From assembly GCF_004124315.2 (NCBI RefSeq), contig NZ_CP096889.1:1347001-1411000 (forward strand): a stretch of DNA of 64,000 bases, read 5' to 3'. The notes under the pieces were generated by a model, which was given only the letters and a program-made list of their open reading frames with translations, was not told the origin of the DNA and made no database searches. This document shows positions 23,908-32,283 of this stretch, one piece after another. The position numbers and the translations under genes are program-made. The DNA comes from Bacillus cabrialesii. Its GTDB lineage: Bacteria > Bacillota > Bacilli > Bacillales > Bacillaceae. Within the stretch, counting starts at the first letter, position 1. The number at the start of each line of letters is the position of its first letter.

Positions 23908-24559
23908 ATCCGTATATGAGTTTTGGATTTCACAAGGGAAGGACAAGCTGCGGCTCCCCGTTCTTCCCGATCAGCTGAATATTTCAAATACGGTACAAAA
24001 TGAGACGGTTAAAGTAGCCAAGTTCGGTGACCTTACATTTATTGACGAACAGGGAGCGAAAGAAATTTCGTTCTCTTCGTTTTTTCCGAAGAAATACAGC
24101 CCGATAGCTGAATATCAAAACTTCCCGTCGCCGGAAAATGCGATAACAAAAATTGAAAAATGGATGAAGGCCAAAAAACCGGTTCAGTTTTTGATTACGG
24201 GAACTAAAGTGAATTTAACTTGCAGTATTGAAGGTTTTTCCTATAGCGAAGGCCAGCAGGATATCGGCGATCGCTCGTTTGATATTCAATTAAAAGAATA
24301 CAAAACCGCTTCCCCCCGAAAAATCAAGCAAAAGAAAAAAACAAAGGCAAAACGCCCGTCGAAGGCTTCTCCGAAAACCTATACAGTGAAAAAGGGAGAC
24401 ACGCTGTGGGACATTGCCGGCAGATTTTACGGGAACAGCACGCAATGGCGCAAAATTTGGAACGCCAATAAAACAGCAATGATCAAACGAAGCAAACGAA
24501 ACATCAGGCAGCCGGGCCACTGGATTTTTCCCGGCCAAAAATTAAAGATTCCGCAATGA
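23900..24559 (+). CDS. xkdP: XkdP, LysM baseplate-hub protein
   Basis: 219 residues from TTG 23900, nine bases after GGGGG; a 235-residue reading from ATG 23852 lies wholly inside xkdO without a ribosome site. The N-terminal half is a phage baseplate-type domain (VYEFWISQGKDKLRLPVLP). A basic linker follows (KQKKKTKAKRPSK), then a C-terminal LysM (about 165-219, starting TYTVKKGDTLWDIAGRFYG). Like T4 gp53/Mu gp45-region LysM proteins, it is expected to join tube tip and hub. Confidence 0.9.
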   Translation: MTKSVYEFWISQGKDKLRLPVLPDQLNISNTVQNETVKVAKFGDLTFIDEQGAKEISFSSFFPKKYSPIAEYQNFPSPENAITKIEKWMKAKKPVQFLITGTKVNLTCSIEGFSYSEGQQDIGDRSFDIQLKEYKTASPRKIKQKKKTKAKRPSKASPKTYTVKKGDTLWDIAGRFYGNSTQWRKIWNANKTAMIKRSKRNIRQPGHWIFPGQKLKIPQ

Positions 24560-24574
24560 AACAGGTGATGTGTG

Positions 24575-25552
24575 ATGATAGAACTGTTCGTCATTAAAGA
24601 CACAGAATGGCTTGAGCTGGTGGCAGAAAGCGTATCGCTGGAAGGCCATCGTTATCAGGCGCCGCGCTCCATTGAAGCGACTATTGTCATCAAACAGGGC
24701 GACCAGACGTATTACAGCGTTACAGAAGGAGATACGGTCTTATTTAAGTGGAAGGGAAAAGAGCTTTTTCGGGGCATTGTTTTTGCTAGAACCCCGGACG
24801 AGCATACGCTTGCTTTCAGCGCATACGATATGCTTCAGTATCTGGTCAAAAACCAGGATGTGTACGTCTTTTCCAACCAGCGGGCTGATCAGATGATCAA
24901 AAGGATCGCCAATGATTTCCAAATTCCGACTGCCTCGATTGCGAATACAGGCCATACGATCAAAAGCCTTGTCATTAAAAATGACACGACTCTGTATGAC
25001 ATCATCTTAAAAGCGTTAAAACAGACGAAAAGCCAGACCGGACGACATTATCAGCTGTATTCGGAAAAAGGAAAGCTCGGTCTGCGCGCTTGGCCAGATC
25101 CGTCAGAGGTATGGGTGCTGGAAACCGGCGTCAATATTACGGGCTACCAATACAGCACTTCTATAAATGACACTGCAACACGGGTGGTGCTCCGCCGGCA
25201 GAAGGACAATAAGACGTATAAAGCGTCTGCCAAGGACGGTTCAGGCTTAAACAAATACGGTGTGCTTCAATATACAGAAACGGTTACAGATGACATCAAC
25301 CAGGCACAGCTTCAGCAGCGGGCAGATGTCCGTCTTGCTGAAAAAAAAGGCGTGAAAAAAGAACTGAAAAATATTCAGGCGGTCGGCATTCCGGAAGTGC
25401 AGAGCGGCTTGCCTGTCTATATTTCCATTCCGGAGGCCGGGATCAAGAAAACCTATTGGGTAGATACGGACCGGCACGAATTTAAAGGAACGAAACATAC
25501 GATGACGATTGATGTTGTCGAAAAGAATACGATGCCGGAAGGAGTGTCCTGA
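24575..25552 (+). CDS. xkdQ: XkdQ, baseplate hub protein (gpD-like)
   Basis: 325 residues from ATG 24575 (an adjacent GTG at 24572 is the alternative). It belongs to the late-control gpD/T4 gp27-like hub family (VAESVSLEGHRYQAPRS; QMIKRIANDFQIPT; NITGYQYSTSINDTATRV). It forms the central trimeric hub. The end overlaps xkdR in TGATGA. Confidence 0.9.
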   Translation: MIELFVIKDTEWLELVAESVSLEGHRYQAPRSIEATIVIKQGDQTYYSVTEGDTVLFKWKGKELFRGIVFARTPDEHTLAFSAYDMLQYLVKNQDVYVFSNQRADQMIKRIANDFQIPTASIANTGHTIKSLVIKNDTTLYDIILKALKQTKSQTGRHYQLYSEKGKLGLRAWPDPSEVWVLETGVNITGYQYSTSINDTATRVVLRRQKDNKTYKASAKDGSGLNKYGVLQYTETVTDDINQAQLQQRADVRLAEKKGVKKELKNIQAVGIPEVQSGLPVYISIPEAGIKKTYWVDTDRHEFKGTKHTMTIDVVEKNTMPEGVS

Positions 25553-25818
25553 TGAGATTAAGTGAGGCGATTAAACATTTGGCCGTCGGCGCAGTTGACG
25601 CTGAGTCTCCGGTGGAGCTGCTTTCGGCTGAGGTGGTTTCGGTTTCTCCTGTTGAAATCAAATTAAAAGAAAACAACAAACTGATTATACCGGCAGACGC
25701 CCTCATCATCCCAAAACGAATGCAGTCCGGAGAAGATGATGCACTCGAGCCGGGGGACCGCGTCATGACCGCGGCTCTGACTGGCGGGCAATCGTTTTTT
25801 ATTTTAGATAAAGTATAG
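25552..25818 (+). CDS. xkdR: XkdR, small baseplate protein (DUF2577)
   Basis: 88 residues, coupled to xkdQ. Beta-rich OB-like fold as in DUF2577/spike-associated proteins (VSVSPVEIKLKENNKLIIPA; PGDRVMTAALTGGQSFFILDKV). Likely part of the puncturing hub. A hairpin terminator follows. Confidence 0.88.
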   Translation: MRLSEAIKHLAVGAVDAESPVELLSAEVVSVSPVEIKLKENNKLIIPADALIIPKRMQSGEDDALEPGDRVMTAALTGGQSFFILDKV

Positions 25819-25823
25819 ACAAA

Positions 25824-25850
25824 CCGCTTCGCACGAAGGGGTTTTTATTT
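25824..25850 (+). terminator. hairpin between xkdR and xkdS
   Basis: CCGCTTCG / CGAAGGGG with a CA loop and TTTTTATTT: a second weak-to-moderate intra-operon terminator of the late operon. Confidence 0.65.
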
Positions 25851-25874
25851 AGCATGTAAAAAGGAGTGGGCATC

Positions 25875-26300
25875 ATGGCCCTGACACCAGAAGTGGAGTT
25901 TGAGGATATCGAAGATGACAGCGAAGTCATTGAAACCTCGCAAACCTATAAAATAGACTTTGAAAACGGAAGAATTACAAATGAACTGATTACCGGGCTT
26001 GAAGCGATCAGGCAGTTCGTGTATATCGCCTTACAAACAGAACGATATGCGTACTCCGTATACAGCCATAATGTTGGAAATGAGCTTCAGGACGTGCTTA
26101 CAGATCATGAAACGACCGATGCCTATAAAAAAATGGAGATTCCGAGGCTGATAGAAGAGGCGCTCGTTTATGACGACCGGATATCTGCTGTAACAGATTT
26201 TGAGATAGAAAAACAAGGCGATACGTTTCATGTTTCCTTTGTGGTGGAGACAGATGAAGGGACGCTTGAGATTGAGGAGGTGATTGGCGAAAATGTTTGA
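25875..26300 (+). CDS. xkdS: XkdS, baseplate wedge (gp25/gpW-like)
   Basis: 141 residues. ATG 25875 has AAGGAG nine bases upstream; the GTG at 25866 touches that site. DUF2634/gp25-like wedge protein (NGRITNELITGLEAIRQFVYIAL, then acidic C-terminus). It starts the sheath at the baseplate. It overlaps xkdT. Confidence 0.88.
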   Translation: MALTPEVEFEDIEDDSEVIETSQTYKIDFENGRITNELITGLEAIRQFVYIALQTERYAYSVYSHNVGNELQDVLTDHETTDAYKKMEIPRLIEEALVYDDRISAVTDFEIEKQGDTFHVSFVVETDEGTLEIEEVIGENV

Positions 26301-27339
26301 AGATCAGACCTTTGAAGAGATTATGGAGCGTATGCTGAACAGCATCTCCGCAGATATTGACACAAGAGAAGGCAGCGTCATTTATAATGCGTTAGCCCCG
26401 GCGGCAGCCGAGCTTGCGAAGTCATATATATGGCTGGATACTGTGCTTGAGCTGGTCTTCTCTGATACCGCGCAAGGCGAATTTTTAGACCGGCGTGCAG
26501 CGGAAGCGGGGATTGAACGGACAGCCGCGACAAAGGCGGTCAGAGCGGGAGAGTTTACGTCTGGCGTGACCATTCCTGCGGGCTCCCGCTTCTATGTGGA
26601 TAATCTTTATTTTCAATATACAGCAGATGGAACGCTAGTCTGTGAAACACCTGGTGAAGCAGGGAACGCCAATCTGACCGGACGCAATTTACTCTCACTG
26701 GATACCATTCCCGGATTAGAAACAGCCGTTGTCAAAGAAATCCTCATTCCGGGGCGAGAGGAAGAAGGAGATGACAGCTTAAGAGAACGGTATTTTACAA
26801 GAGTGCGGCGCGAGGCTGTCAGTGCCAATAAAATGCATTATAAAGAGTGGGCTGAAGAAGTGGACGGTGTCGGAAAAGCAAAGATTTTCCCGCTTTGGAA
26901 TGGAGAAGGTACGGTCAAAATTGTCGTCACGAATGCCAATCTCGAGCCGGCTTCCGATATCTTAATCCAAAAAGTGAAAGATTATATCGACCCTGAACCG
27001 GGACAAGGAGAGGGACAGGCGCCAATCGGAGCCGTTGTCACAGTGGAAAGCGCGGTCTGGAAGGAAGTTGAGATTTCTGCTGAAGTGCTGCCCGAGATCA
27101 ATCACTCGATTGATGAAGTGAGGTCGGAAATTGAAGAAGGCGTTTTACATCTCTTTAAGAAAATGGCGTTCGAAGATAACGTCATCCGCTTATCGCAAAT
27201 TAACAATATCGTCTATAATTCACCGTCAGTCAGTGATTATTCCAATATTAAAATCAACGGCACCTCCGAAAATTTGGTGCTGAGCGACGTGGAAATTCCT
27301 AAGCTTGGGCAGGTGAAGATCATTGAGCAAACTAGATGA
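26293..27339 (+). CDS. xkdT: XkdT, baseplate protein J
   Basis: 348 residues from ATG 26293, the known length, with GAGGTGATT upstream. Baseplate_J family (Mu gp47/P2 gpJ): DTREGSVIYNALAPAAAELAKSY near residue 20, FLDRRAAEAGIERTAATKA near 60, and GREEEGDDSLRERYF near 160. It forms baseplate wedges. Confidence 0.94.
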   Translation: MFEDQTFEEIMERMLNSISADIDTREGSVIYNALAPAAAELAKSYIWLDTVLELVFSDTAQGEFLDRRAAEAGIERTAATKAVRAGEFTSGVTIPAGSRFYVDNLYFQYTADGTLVCETPGEAGNANLTGRNLLSLDTIPGLETAVVKEILIPGREEEGDDSLRERYFTRVRREAVSANKMHYKEWAEEVDGVGKAKIFPLWNGEGTVKIVVTNANLEPASDILIQKVKDYIDPEPGQGEGQAPIGAVVTVESAVWKEVEISAEVLPEINHSIDEVRSEIEEGVLHLFKKMAFEDNVIRLSQINNIVYNSPSVSDYSNIKINGTSENLVLSDVEIPKLGQVKIIEQTR

Positions 27340-27901
27340 TATGACAGCGTATCTGCCGCCATTTCTCACCAGCCTTAAAGAAATGGCCGAGCTGCTGAAA
27401 GCGGAAGCGCCTGAGTTTGATAAGCAGAATAACAGCATATTTGATCTGACGGATCAGTTATTCGTGCCGACGGCGACATGGGGGCTCAGCCGCTGGGAAA
27501 AAATTTTAAACGTCCCGCGGGAATCAGGTGACACTGAGGAGATCAGACGATTGCGGCTCATTTCAAAAATGTCGAACATCCCGCCAATCACTTACAAGGC
27601 CATTGAGCAAGCGGTGAACCGTTTCTTGAAAAACCCGTCTGCACAAGTCCGCCTGCTTCCCGGCGAATACCACTTTACCGTGGATATCAATGTTGATGAC
27701 CTTCAGCACATGAATGAGCTGATCGAAGCGATAGAAAACATGAAGCCCGCTCATTTGGCGTATACGCTCAGAGGCGGATTGAACGAGACGCTGCAAATAA
27801 AAGACACAGTCATCCTGAATCACCGCAGATACCGAACAGCCAGTGAGCTGAAGGTCGGTTATTCGGTCACCCTTAACAACAATGAGGTGGTTTTAACTTG
27901 A
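27323..27901 (+). CDS. xkdU: XkdU, baseplate wedge protein (gpI/DUF2313-like)
   Basis: 192 residues from TTG 27323 inside the xkdT end (AGGTGAAGATCA upstream). DUF2313/Mu gp48 family: YLPPFLTSLKEMAELLKAEAPEF near residue 10 and WGLSRWEKILNVP near 55. It connects wedges to fibres. It overlaps the next gene (TTGA). Confidence 0.9.
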   Translation: MSKLDDMTAYLPPFLTSLKEMAELLKAEAPEFDKQNNSIFDLTDQLFVPTATWGLSRWEKILNVPRESGDTEEIRRLRLISKMSNIPPITYKAIEQAVNRFLKNPSAQVRLLPGEYHFTVDINVDDLQHMNELIEAIENMKPAHLAYTLRGGLNETLQIKDTVILNHRRYRTASELKVGYSVTLNNNEVVLT

Positions 27902-28170
27902 TTTCAACCATATACAGAGAACGTACAGCGGCAGATCTGAAAAGCAGAATTGATCACGTGCTGCTTAACGGACAAAAAACAGAAATAGTGGAACTCGCCA
28001 TTGACGGAGCGACAGTCACCGTCCTGACAAAACGTGAGGAGGACATTAAGCATATCGAAACGGTCCAAATTTTTGACGAGTTGGGCAATGTGATCACAGA
28101 AAGAAAGACTGACCTGGACGTCAGCGAAAACAGAACACTCGATTTCAGATTTACTTTTGAGGTGGTGTAA
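27898..28170 (+). CDS. 90-residue baseplate/fibre-region protein
   Basis: From TTG 27898, overlapping the xkdU stop. Beta-strand-rich (VELAIDGATVTVLTKREEDIK, TLDFRFTFEVV), no known catalytic motif. Small proteins at this position usually attach the fibre to the baseplate. It may be the gene called xkzA in 168, but I am not sure of the symbol. Confidence 0.8.
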   Translation: MISTIYRERTAADLKSRIDHVLLNGQKTEIVELAIDGATVTVLTKREEDIKHIETVQIFDELGNVITERKTDLDVSENRTLDFRFTFEVV

Positions 28171-28172
28171 AC

Positions 28173-30287
28173 ATGGCATACGAAGAAAAAACAGACTGGC
28201 TCCCGGACGACCCAATTAACGAAGACGACGTCAACCGCTGGGAAAAAGGCATAAAAGACGCCCACACAGACCTGGCCGCCCACAAAAACGACATGAACAA
28301 CCCCCACAACACAACAAAGGCGCAAATCGGGCTGGGGAACGTGGATAATGTGCAGCAAGCGGCGAAGAAGGATTTTGAACTGCATGAGCAAGATCAGGTG
28401 CGGCATGTTACAGAGGAAGAGCGAGAGAAATGGAACAAAGGTCAATTATCTAAGATTACAAAAGATGATGGACAGCCTATGTTCAATATCACAAGTGATT
28501 TCCATACCGAACTGATGAACTATCCTACATTGACTTATTTTTCTTATACGGGATCGCCTCTGAATTCACCAGGCGGCTCAGGGAGAGGATTTTGGACTTG
28601 CAGTGATAGTAAGTTATACGGACATGTGCTTGTAATGACAAATGATAATAGGACATTCCGCAAAACACTCTCAAACGGGAATTGGACTGATTGGTTTGAA
28701 TTAGAGACAACAGAAGGCGCTCAAACAAAAGTGAACGCTCATGCAGCCAAGTCGGACATGCATGTCACACAATCGGACAAAGACCAGTGGAATAACAGCC
28801 AGCTTTTTAAAGTCACAGCAGACAACGGTCAAGCAAAAATATATTTAAGCGAAACAGATGATTTTCATGAAATTGTTCCGAAGAATACTGGAATGGTTCA
28901 TTTCACCTCCATGCCAAAAACGGTGAATGGTCCAGGAACTTCAGTCAGGGGTTTATGGACTATTAATGCGACTGGTAATTACGGGCAAATTATCGCTTTT
29001 GATAATGCTAATAAAACGTATCGAAAAACGATATCAGGAGGAAACTGGTCGGATTGGATTGAATTAGAGACAACAGCTGGAGCAGAGGCGAAAGTATCTA
29101 ATCATGCTAAGGATTCAGTGATACACATTACATCAGCTGAGAGGAGCAAATGGAATGGGGCTCAGCTTACTAAAATAACAAGCGATTTAGGAGGGGTGTC
29201 CATTGCAGCAAACGAAGGAGAGGACATTCTTCAAAAAATAATTGATCAAGGTAGAGGCATGGGCACATTTTATGCACATGGAAAAGCTGTAAATGCCCCA
29301 TCTCCATTTTCAATAAGAGGCGTATTTCATTTGACTAGCCAATCAACCGACGGAAAAGGTATGTTTGGTTGGGTTTTTGCTACTGATTACAGAAACAATG
29401 TCTTTACGAATTATTATGATGGAAGCACTGTTGCGTGGCAAGGATGGAACAAGGTTGAAACAGAAACCACTGCTCAAGCTAAAGCGGATAAAGCTTTGTC
29501 TGATGCAAAAAACTATGTTGACACAAATTATACAAATCAAGTATTAACTGTTCATACAGGCTCAAATGCAATTCAAGACGCGAGAACAAGCGGAAATGAT
29601 TATCCAACTGGTATCACCTTTATGGACATAGGAGGTAATAACACTACAGGGTACCCGTTAACCTATGGATTTGTAAAAAATGAAAAGCATAGTAATTATC
29701 GCTTTACTCAGTATTTCTATGGAAATGCAGACACAACTAGTGGAAGTTATGATCATGTTGGGACTTGGATCCGCCATTGGTGGGCAGGTTCTGGCTGGAC
29801 CGCATGGCAGAAGATATCAGGGTTTGCTCATGTAAATATAGGGACTACTGGACGTCAAGCTCTGATTAAAGGAGAAAATAACAAAATTAAATATAACCGT
29901 ATTATAAAAGATAGTCATAAATTGTTTGATACGAAAAACAATAGGTTTGTAGCCAGTCATGCAGGTATGCACTTAGTCGGTGCAAGTTTATATATAGAGA
30001 ATACTGAGCGATACTCCAATTTTGAATTATATGTTTATGTAAACGGCACAAAGTATAAATTAATGAATCAATTTAGAATGCCTACCCCTTCCAATAACAG
30101 TGATAATGAGTTTAATGCAACCGTTACTGGATCTGTTACAGTTCCGCTTGATGCAGGAGATTATGTTGAAATTTATGTTTATGTTGGTTATTCCGGGGAT
30201 GTAACACGATATGTTGCAGATTCAAATGGAGTTCTCAATTATTTTGATGTTCTGGAGCTTGGCGGAAGAAATTATCCGAGAGTTTAG
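28173..30287 (+). CDS. xkdV: XkdV, tail fibre / receptor-binding protein
   Basis: 704 residues. The N-terminal 100 residues are a conserved attachment module (TDWLPDDPINEDDVNRWEKG, IGLGNVDNVQQAAK). Then come three imperfect modules of about 120 residues, each opening with HVT/HIT...W-N-x-x-QL (His codons at 28404, 28761, 29124). The final third is a Ser/Asn-rich beta region typical of receptor-binding tips. The DNA from about 28440 to 30280 is visibly more AT-rich than the start of the gene, consistent with allelic replacement of the host-range part. PBSX kills strains lacking the matching immunity and teichoic-acid type, so this part decides target range. Confidence 0.92.
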   Translation: MAYEEKTDWLPDDPINEDDVNRWEKGIKDAHTDLAAHKNDMNNPHNTTKAQIGLGNVDNVQQAAKKDFELHEQDQVRHVTEEEREKWNKGQLSKITKDDGQPMFNITSDFHTELMNYPTLTYFSYTGSPLNSPGGSGRGFWTCSDSKLYGHVLVMTNDNRTFRKTLSNGNWTDWFELETTEGAQTKVNAHAAKSDMHVTQSDKDQWNNSQLFKVTADNGQAKIYLSETDDFHEIVPKNTGMVHFTSMPKTVNGPGTSVRGLWTINATGNYGQIIAFDNANKTYRKTISGGNWSDWIELETTAGAEAKVSNHAKDSVIHITSAERSKWNGAQLTKITSDLGGVSIAANEGEDILQKIIDQGRGMGTFYAHGKAVNAPSPFSIRGVFHLTSQSTDGKGMFGWVFATDYRNNVFTNYYDGSTVAWQGWNKVETETTAQAKADKALSDAKNYVDTNYTNQVLTVHTGSNAIQDARTSGNDYPTGITFMDIGGNNTTGYPLTYGFVKNEKHSNYRFTQYFYGNADTTSGSYDHVGTWIRHWWAGSGWTAWQKISGFAHVNIGTTGRQALIKGENNKIKYNRIIKDSHKLFDTKNNRFVASHAGMHLVGASLYIENTERYSNFELYVYVNGTKYKLMNQFRMPTPSNNSDNEFNATVTGSVTVPLDAGDYVEIYVYVGYSGDVTRYVADSNGVLNYFDVLELGGRNYPRV

Positions 30288-30298
30288 GAGGTACCTTT

Positions 30299-30628
30299 AT
30301 GATCTTATATGATGCCATTATGTACAAGTATCCAAAAGCAGTATCGAGAAAGGATTTTGAATTGCGTAATGACGGTAACGGTTCATACATTGAGAAATGG
30401 AATCTCCGGGCCCCGTTACCGACTCAGGCAGAACTCGAGTCCTGGTGGGAAGAGCTGCAAAAAAACCCGCCGTACGAGCCGCCTGATCAGGTGGAGATTC
30501 TTGCTCAGGAATTGTCACAGGAAAAGCTGGCACGCAAGCAGCTTGAAGAACTGAACAAAACATTAGGAAGCGAGCTGTCAGATATAAAGCTTTCATTACT
30601 TTCCTTGAAAGGAGATCTTGCTGAATGA
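30299..30628 (+). CDS. xkdW: XkdW, fibre-associated protein
   Basis: 109 residues from ATG 30299 (TAGGAGGTACC). N-terminal part resembles phage tail-fibre assembly/XkdW family (AIMYKYPKAVSRKDFELRNDG; WNLRAPLPTQAELESWW), the C-terminal part is a coiled coil (LAQELSQEKLARKQLEEL). Possibly a fibre chaperone. The end overlaps xkdX (ATGA). Confidence 0.9.
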   Translation: MILYDAIMYKYPKAVSRKDFELRNDGNGSYIEKWNLRAPLPTQAELESWWEELQKNPPYEPPDQVEILAQELSQEKLARKQLEELNKTLGSELSDIKLSLLSLKGDLAE

Positions 30629-30789
30629 ATTATTGGGTGCTAGCCCTCTACTATGAGTGGGCGACAGCGGATATGGTGAAACAGGCATTAGCATATAAAG
30701 ACTGTTCAATTGAGGATCTGGCAGAGGGTGTGAACAAAAAGCTGATTACATCTGACCAGTATAAAGAAATTACCGGTAAAGCCATGTAA
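30625..30789 (+). CDS. xkdX: XkdX family small protein
   Basis: 54 residues, translationally coupled to xkdW. It matches the XkdX family: an N-terminal Trp/Tyr pair (YWVLALYYEW) and the C-terminal ITSDQYKEITGK signature. It is a helical protein of unknown function found between fibre and lysis genes in many Bacillus/Clostridium phages. Confidence 0.92.
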   Translation: MNYWVLALYYEWATADMVKQALAYKDCSIEDLAEGVNKKLITSDQYKEITGKAM

Positions 30790-30798
30790 GGCTTTTTT
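30779..30798 (+). terminator. weak hairpin after xkdX
   Basis: AAAGCC / GGCTTT flanking ATGTAA (which includes the xkdX stop), followed by a T run to 30799. Short stem, so probably partial termination before the lysis genes. Confidence 0.5.
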
Positions 30799-30833
30799 AT
30801 TTTGCCTGTTTTTAGATGAAAAGGAGGATGAAG

Positions 30834-31676
30834 ATGGTGAAGTATCAATATGAATTTCCTCTCGATAAGACTGGAAAAGCCGGAGCAGTAAAGCCCTACA
30901 GAGGAGAAAAAAATGATTTTGTGACGCCTGTTTCAAACTTGTCGGGTGTCGCGGAAATTTTAACGAACGCGGCCTTAAAGGCGACTGAGGCATACAGCCA
31001 GCTCGGGCAAGACCGGCTGGGCGCAGTGCTGGTTTCGAAAGTAAAGGGCTGGGCGTATGCAGATCGTGAAGGCACGCTCTTTATAGAAGAAAGCGACAAC
31101 AACAATGTTTGGACAACGACAGCAGCAGTTAATGTCGCAGCCGGTGTCCTGACGGAGACGGACTGGGTGTATCTTTCTAAACGCTATTACCGCTTCCGCT
31201 ATGTGAACGGGAATCTTCAGCAATCAGAGTTTGTCTTATACCAATCAGTCGGCGCGGGAGAAATGGACGTTCGTGTAAATCAAAAAGCTCCTTTGCAGAT
31301 TGACTTATCGGAGATTCAGACAGGCGATGGACGGCTGAAAGTAAAAGCCGGCAACACATTTGACCATGTCTTTCATGAAAATGCCGAGTCCGCTGGCGAG
31401 GGCACTGCATTATCCGTGGACGGCGCCGCTCATTTACTCGTTGAAGTATACGGCACAGCGGAAACGAGTGAGGTCAAATTTTGGGGCAAATCGGTGTCAG
31501 GACAGAAACTCCCGATCAGAGGAGTGAAATCGGATGATGCATCCGCTGCCTGCAGTACGTTAGGGAAAGCTGAAGCATGGGCCTTCGATATTCAAGGGTT
31601 TAAGGAGATCATCATGGAGATCGCCAGTATCACCGGCGGGACTCTTTCGATAAAAGGAACAGCAGTTTCATCATAA
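30834..31676 (+). CDS. xepA: XepA, PBSX lysis-associated exported protein
   Basis: 280 residues from ATG 30834, six bases after AAGGAGG; upstream ATGs at 30816 and 30828 overlap or abut that site. Beta-rich with two similar halves and no signal peptide or membrane helix. Reported in 168 as part of the lysis cassette and able to disturb membranes; the mechanism is not readable from the sequence. Confidence 0.9.
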   Translation: MVKYQYEFPLDKTGKAGAVKPYRGEKNDFVTPVSNLSGVAEILTNAALKATEAYSQLGQDRLGAVLVSKVKGWAYADREGTLFIEESDNNNVWTTTAAVNVAAGVLTETDWVYLSKRYYRFRYVNGNLQQSEFVLYQSVGAGEMDVRVNQKAPLQIDLSEIQTGDGRLKVKAGNTFDHVFHENAESAGEGTALSVDGAAHLLVEVYGTAETSEVKFWGKSVSGQKLPIRGVKSDDASAACSTLGKAEAWAFDIQGFKEIIMEIASITGGTLSIKGTAVSS

Positions 31677-31692
31677 TTTCGGCCCTCGGAAG

Positions 31693-31711
31693 GGAGGTGA
31701 TCCGCATGTAA
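31693..31711 (+). promoter_or_regulatory. start-stop element with anti-16S match before xhlA
   Basis: GGAGGTGATCC (31693-31703) is perfectly complementary to the 16S rRNA 3' end. It is followed two bases later by ATG TAA (31706-31711). The TAA overlaps the AAGGAGG of xhlA. It would load ribosomes that stop after one codon. Confidence 0.7.
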
Positions 31712-31725
31712 AGGAGGAGTGAATG

Positions 31726-31995
31726 ATGCAGCAAGAGGCAGATGTGAATGTGTTTCAGCAGGATTTAGCAGACATGAAAGGTGAACAGAAAGCGCTTGAG
31801 CAGAGGGTTTCCGCATTAGAACGCGTATCAGACCGGCAAGACCAGCAAATCATGACACTGAACGAAAAATTAAACAAAATTGAAGAAAATACAACATGGA
31901 TTAAACGCACCATCACAGGTGCCATCATTACAGCAGTTTGCACAGGGATCATTGGCGGAGCAATCGCCATTATGTACAACCTGCTGCAGCATTAA
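31726..31995 (+). CDS. xhlA: XhlA, holin-associated membrane protein
   Basis: 89 residues from the second ATG of ATGATG (31726), eight bases after AAGGAGG. Coiled coil over residues 5-60 (heptads around KGEQKALEQRVSALERV), then one C-terminal transmembrane helix (ITGAIITAVCTGIIGGAIAIMY). XhlA cooperates with the holin XhlB and endolysin in lysis. Confidence 0.94.
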   Translation: MQQEADVNVFQQDLADMKGEQKALEQRVSALERVSDRQDQQIMTLNEKLNKIEENTTWIKRTITGAIITAVCTGIIGGAIAIMYNLLQH

Positions 31996-32007
31996 AGGGG
32001 GATTTTC

Positions 32008-32271
32008 ATGAAAAGGTTTGACAAAGGCACGGTCATTAGGACGGTGCTTCTTTTGGTTGCCTTAATCAATCAGACCATGCTGATGCTTGGCAAATCACCA
32101 TTGGATATCCAGGAGGAACAGGTCAATCAGCTTGCTGACGCGCTTTATTCTGCCGGATCTGTCATTTTTACAATTGGAACGACACTTGCCGCTTGGTTTA
32201 AAAACAACTATGTAACAGAAAAAGGGAAAAAACAGCGCGACTTGTTAAAGGAAAATAATCTGACGAAATAA
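32008..32271 (+). CDS. xhlB: XhlB, SPP1-type holin
   Basis: 87 residues from ATG 32008 (AAAGGGGG). Two hydrophobic segments (VIRTVLLLVALINQTML and LYSAGSVIFTIGTTLAAWF) and a charged C-terminus, phage_holin_1/SPP1 family. It forms membrane holes that release XlyA. Confidence 0.95.
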   Translation: MKRFDKGTVIRTVLLLVALINQTMLMLGKSPLDIQEEQVNQLADALYSAGSVIFTIGTTLAAWFKNNYVTEKGKKQRDLLKENNLTK

Positions 32272-32283
32272 GGAGAGATGAAA

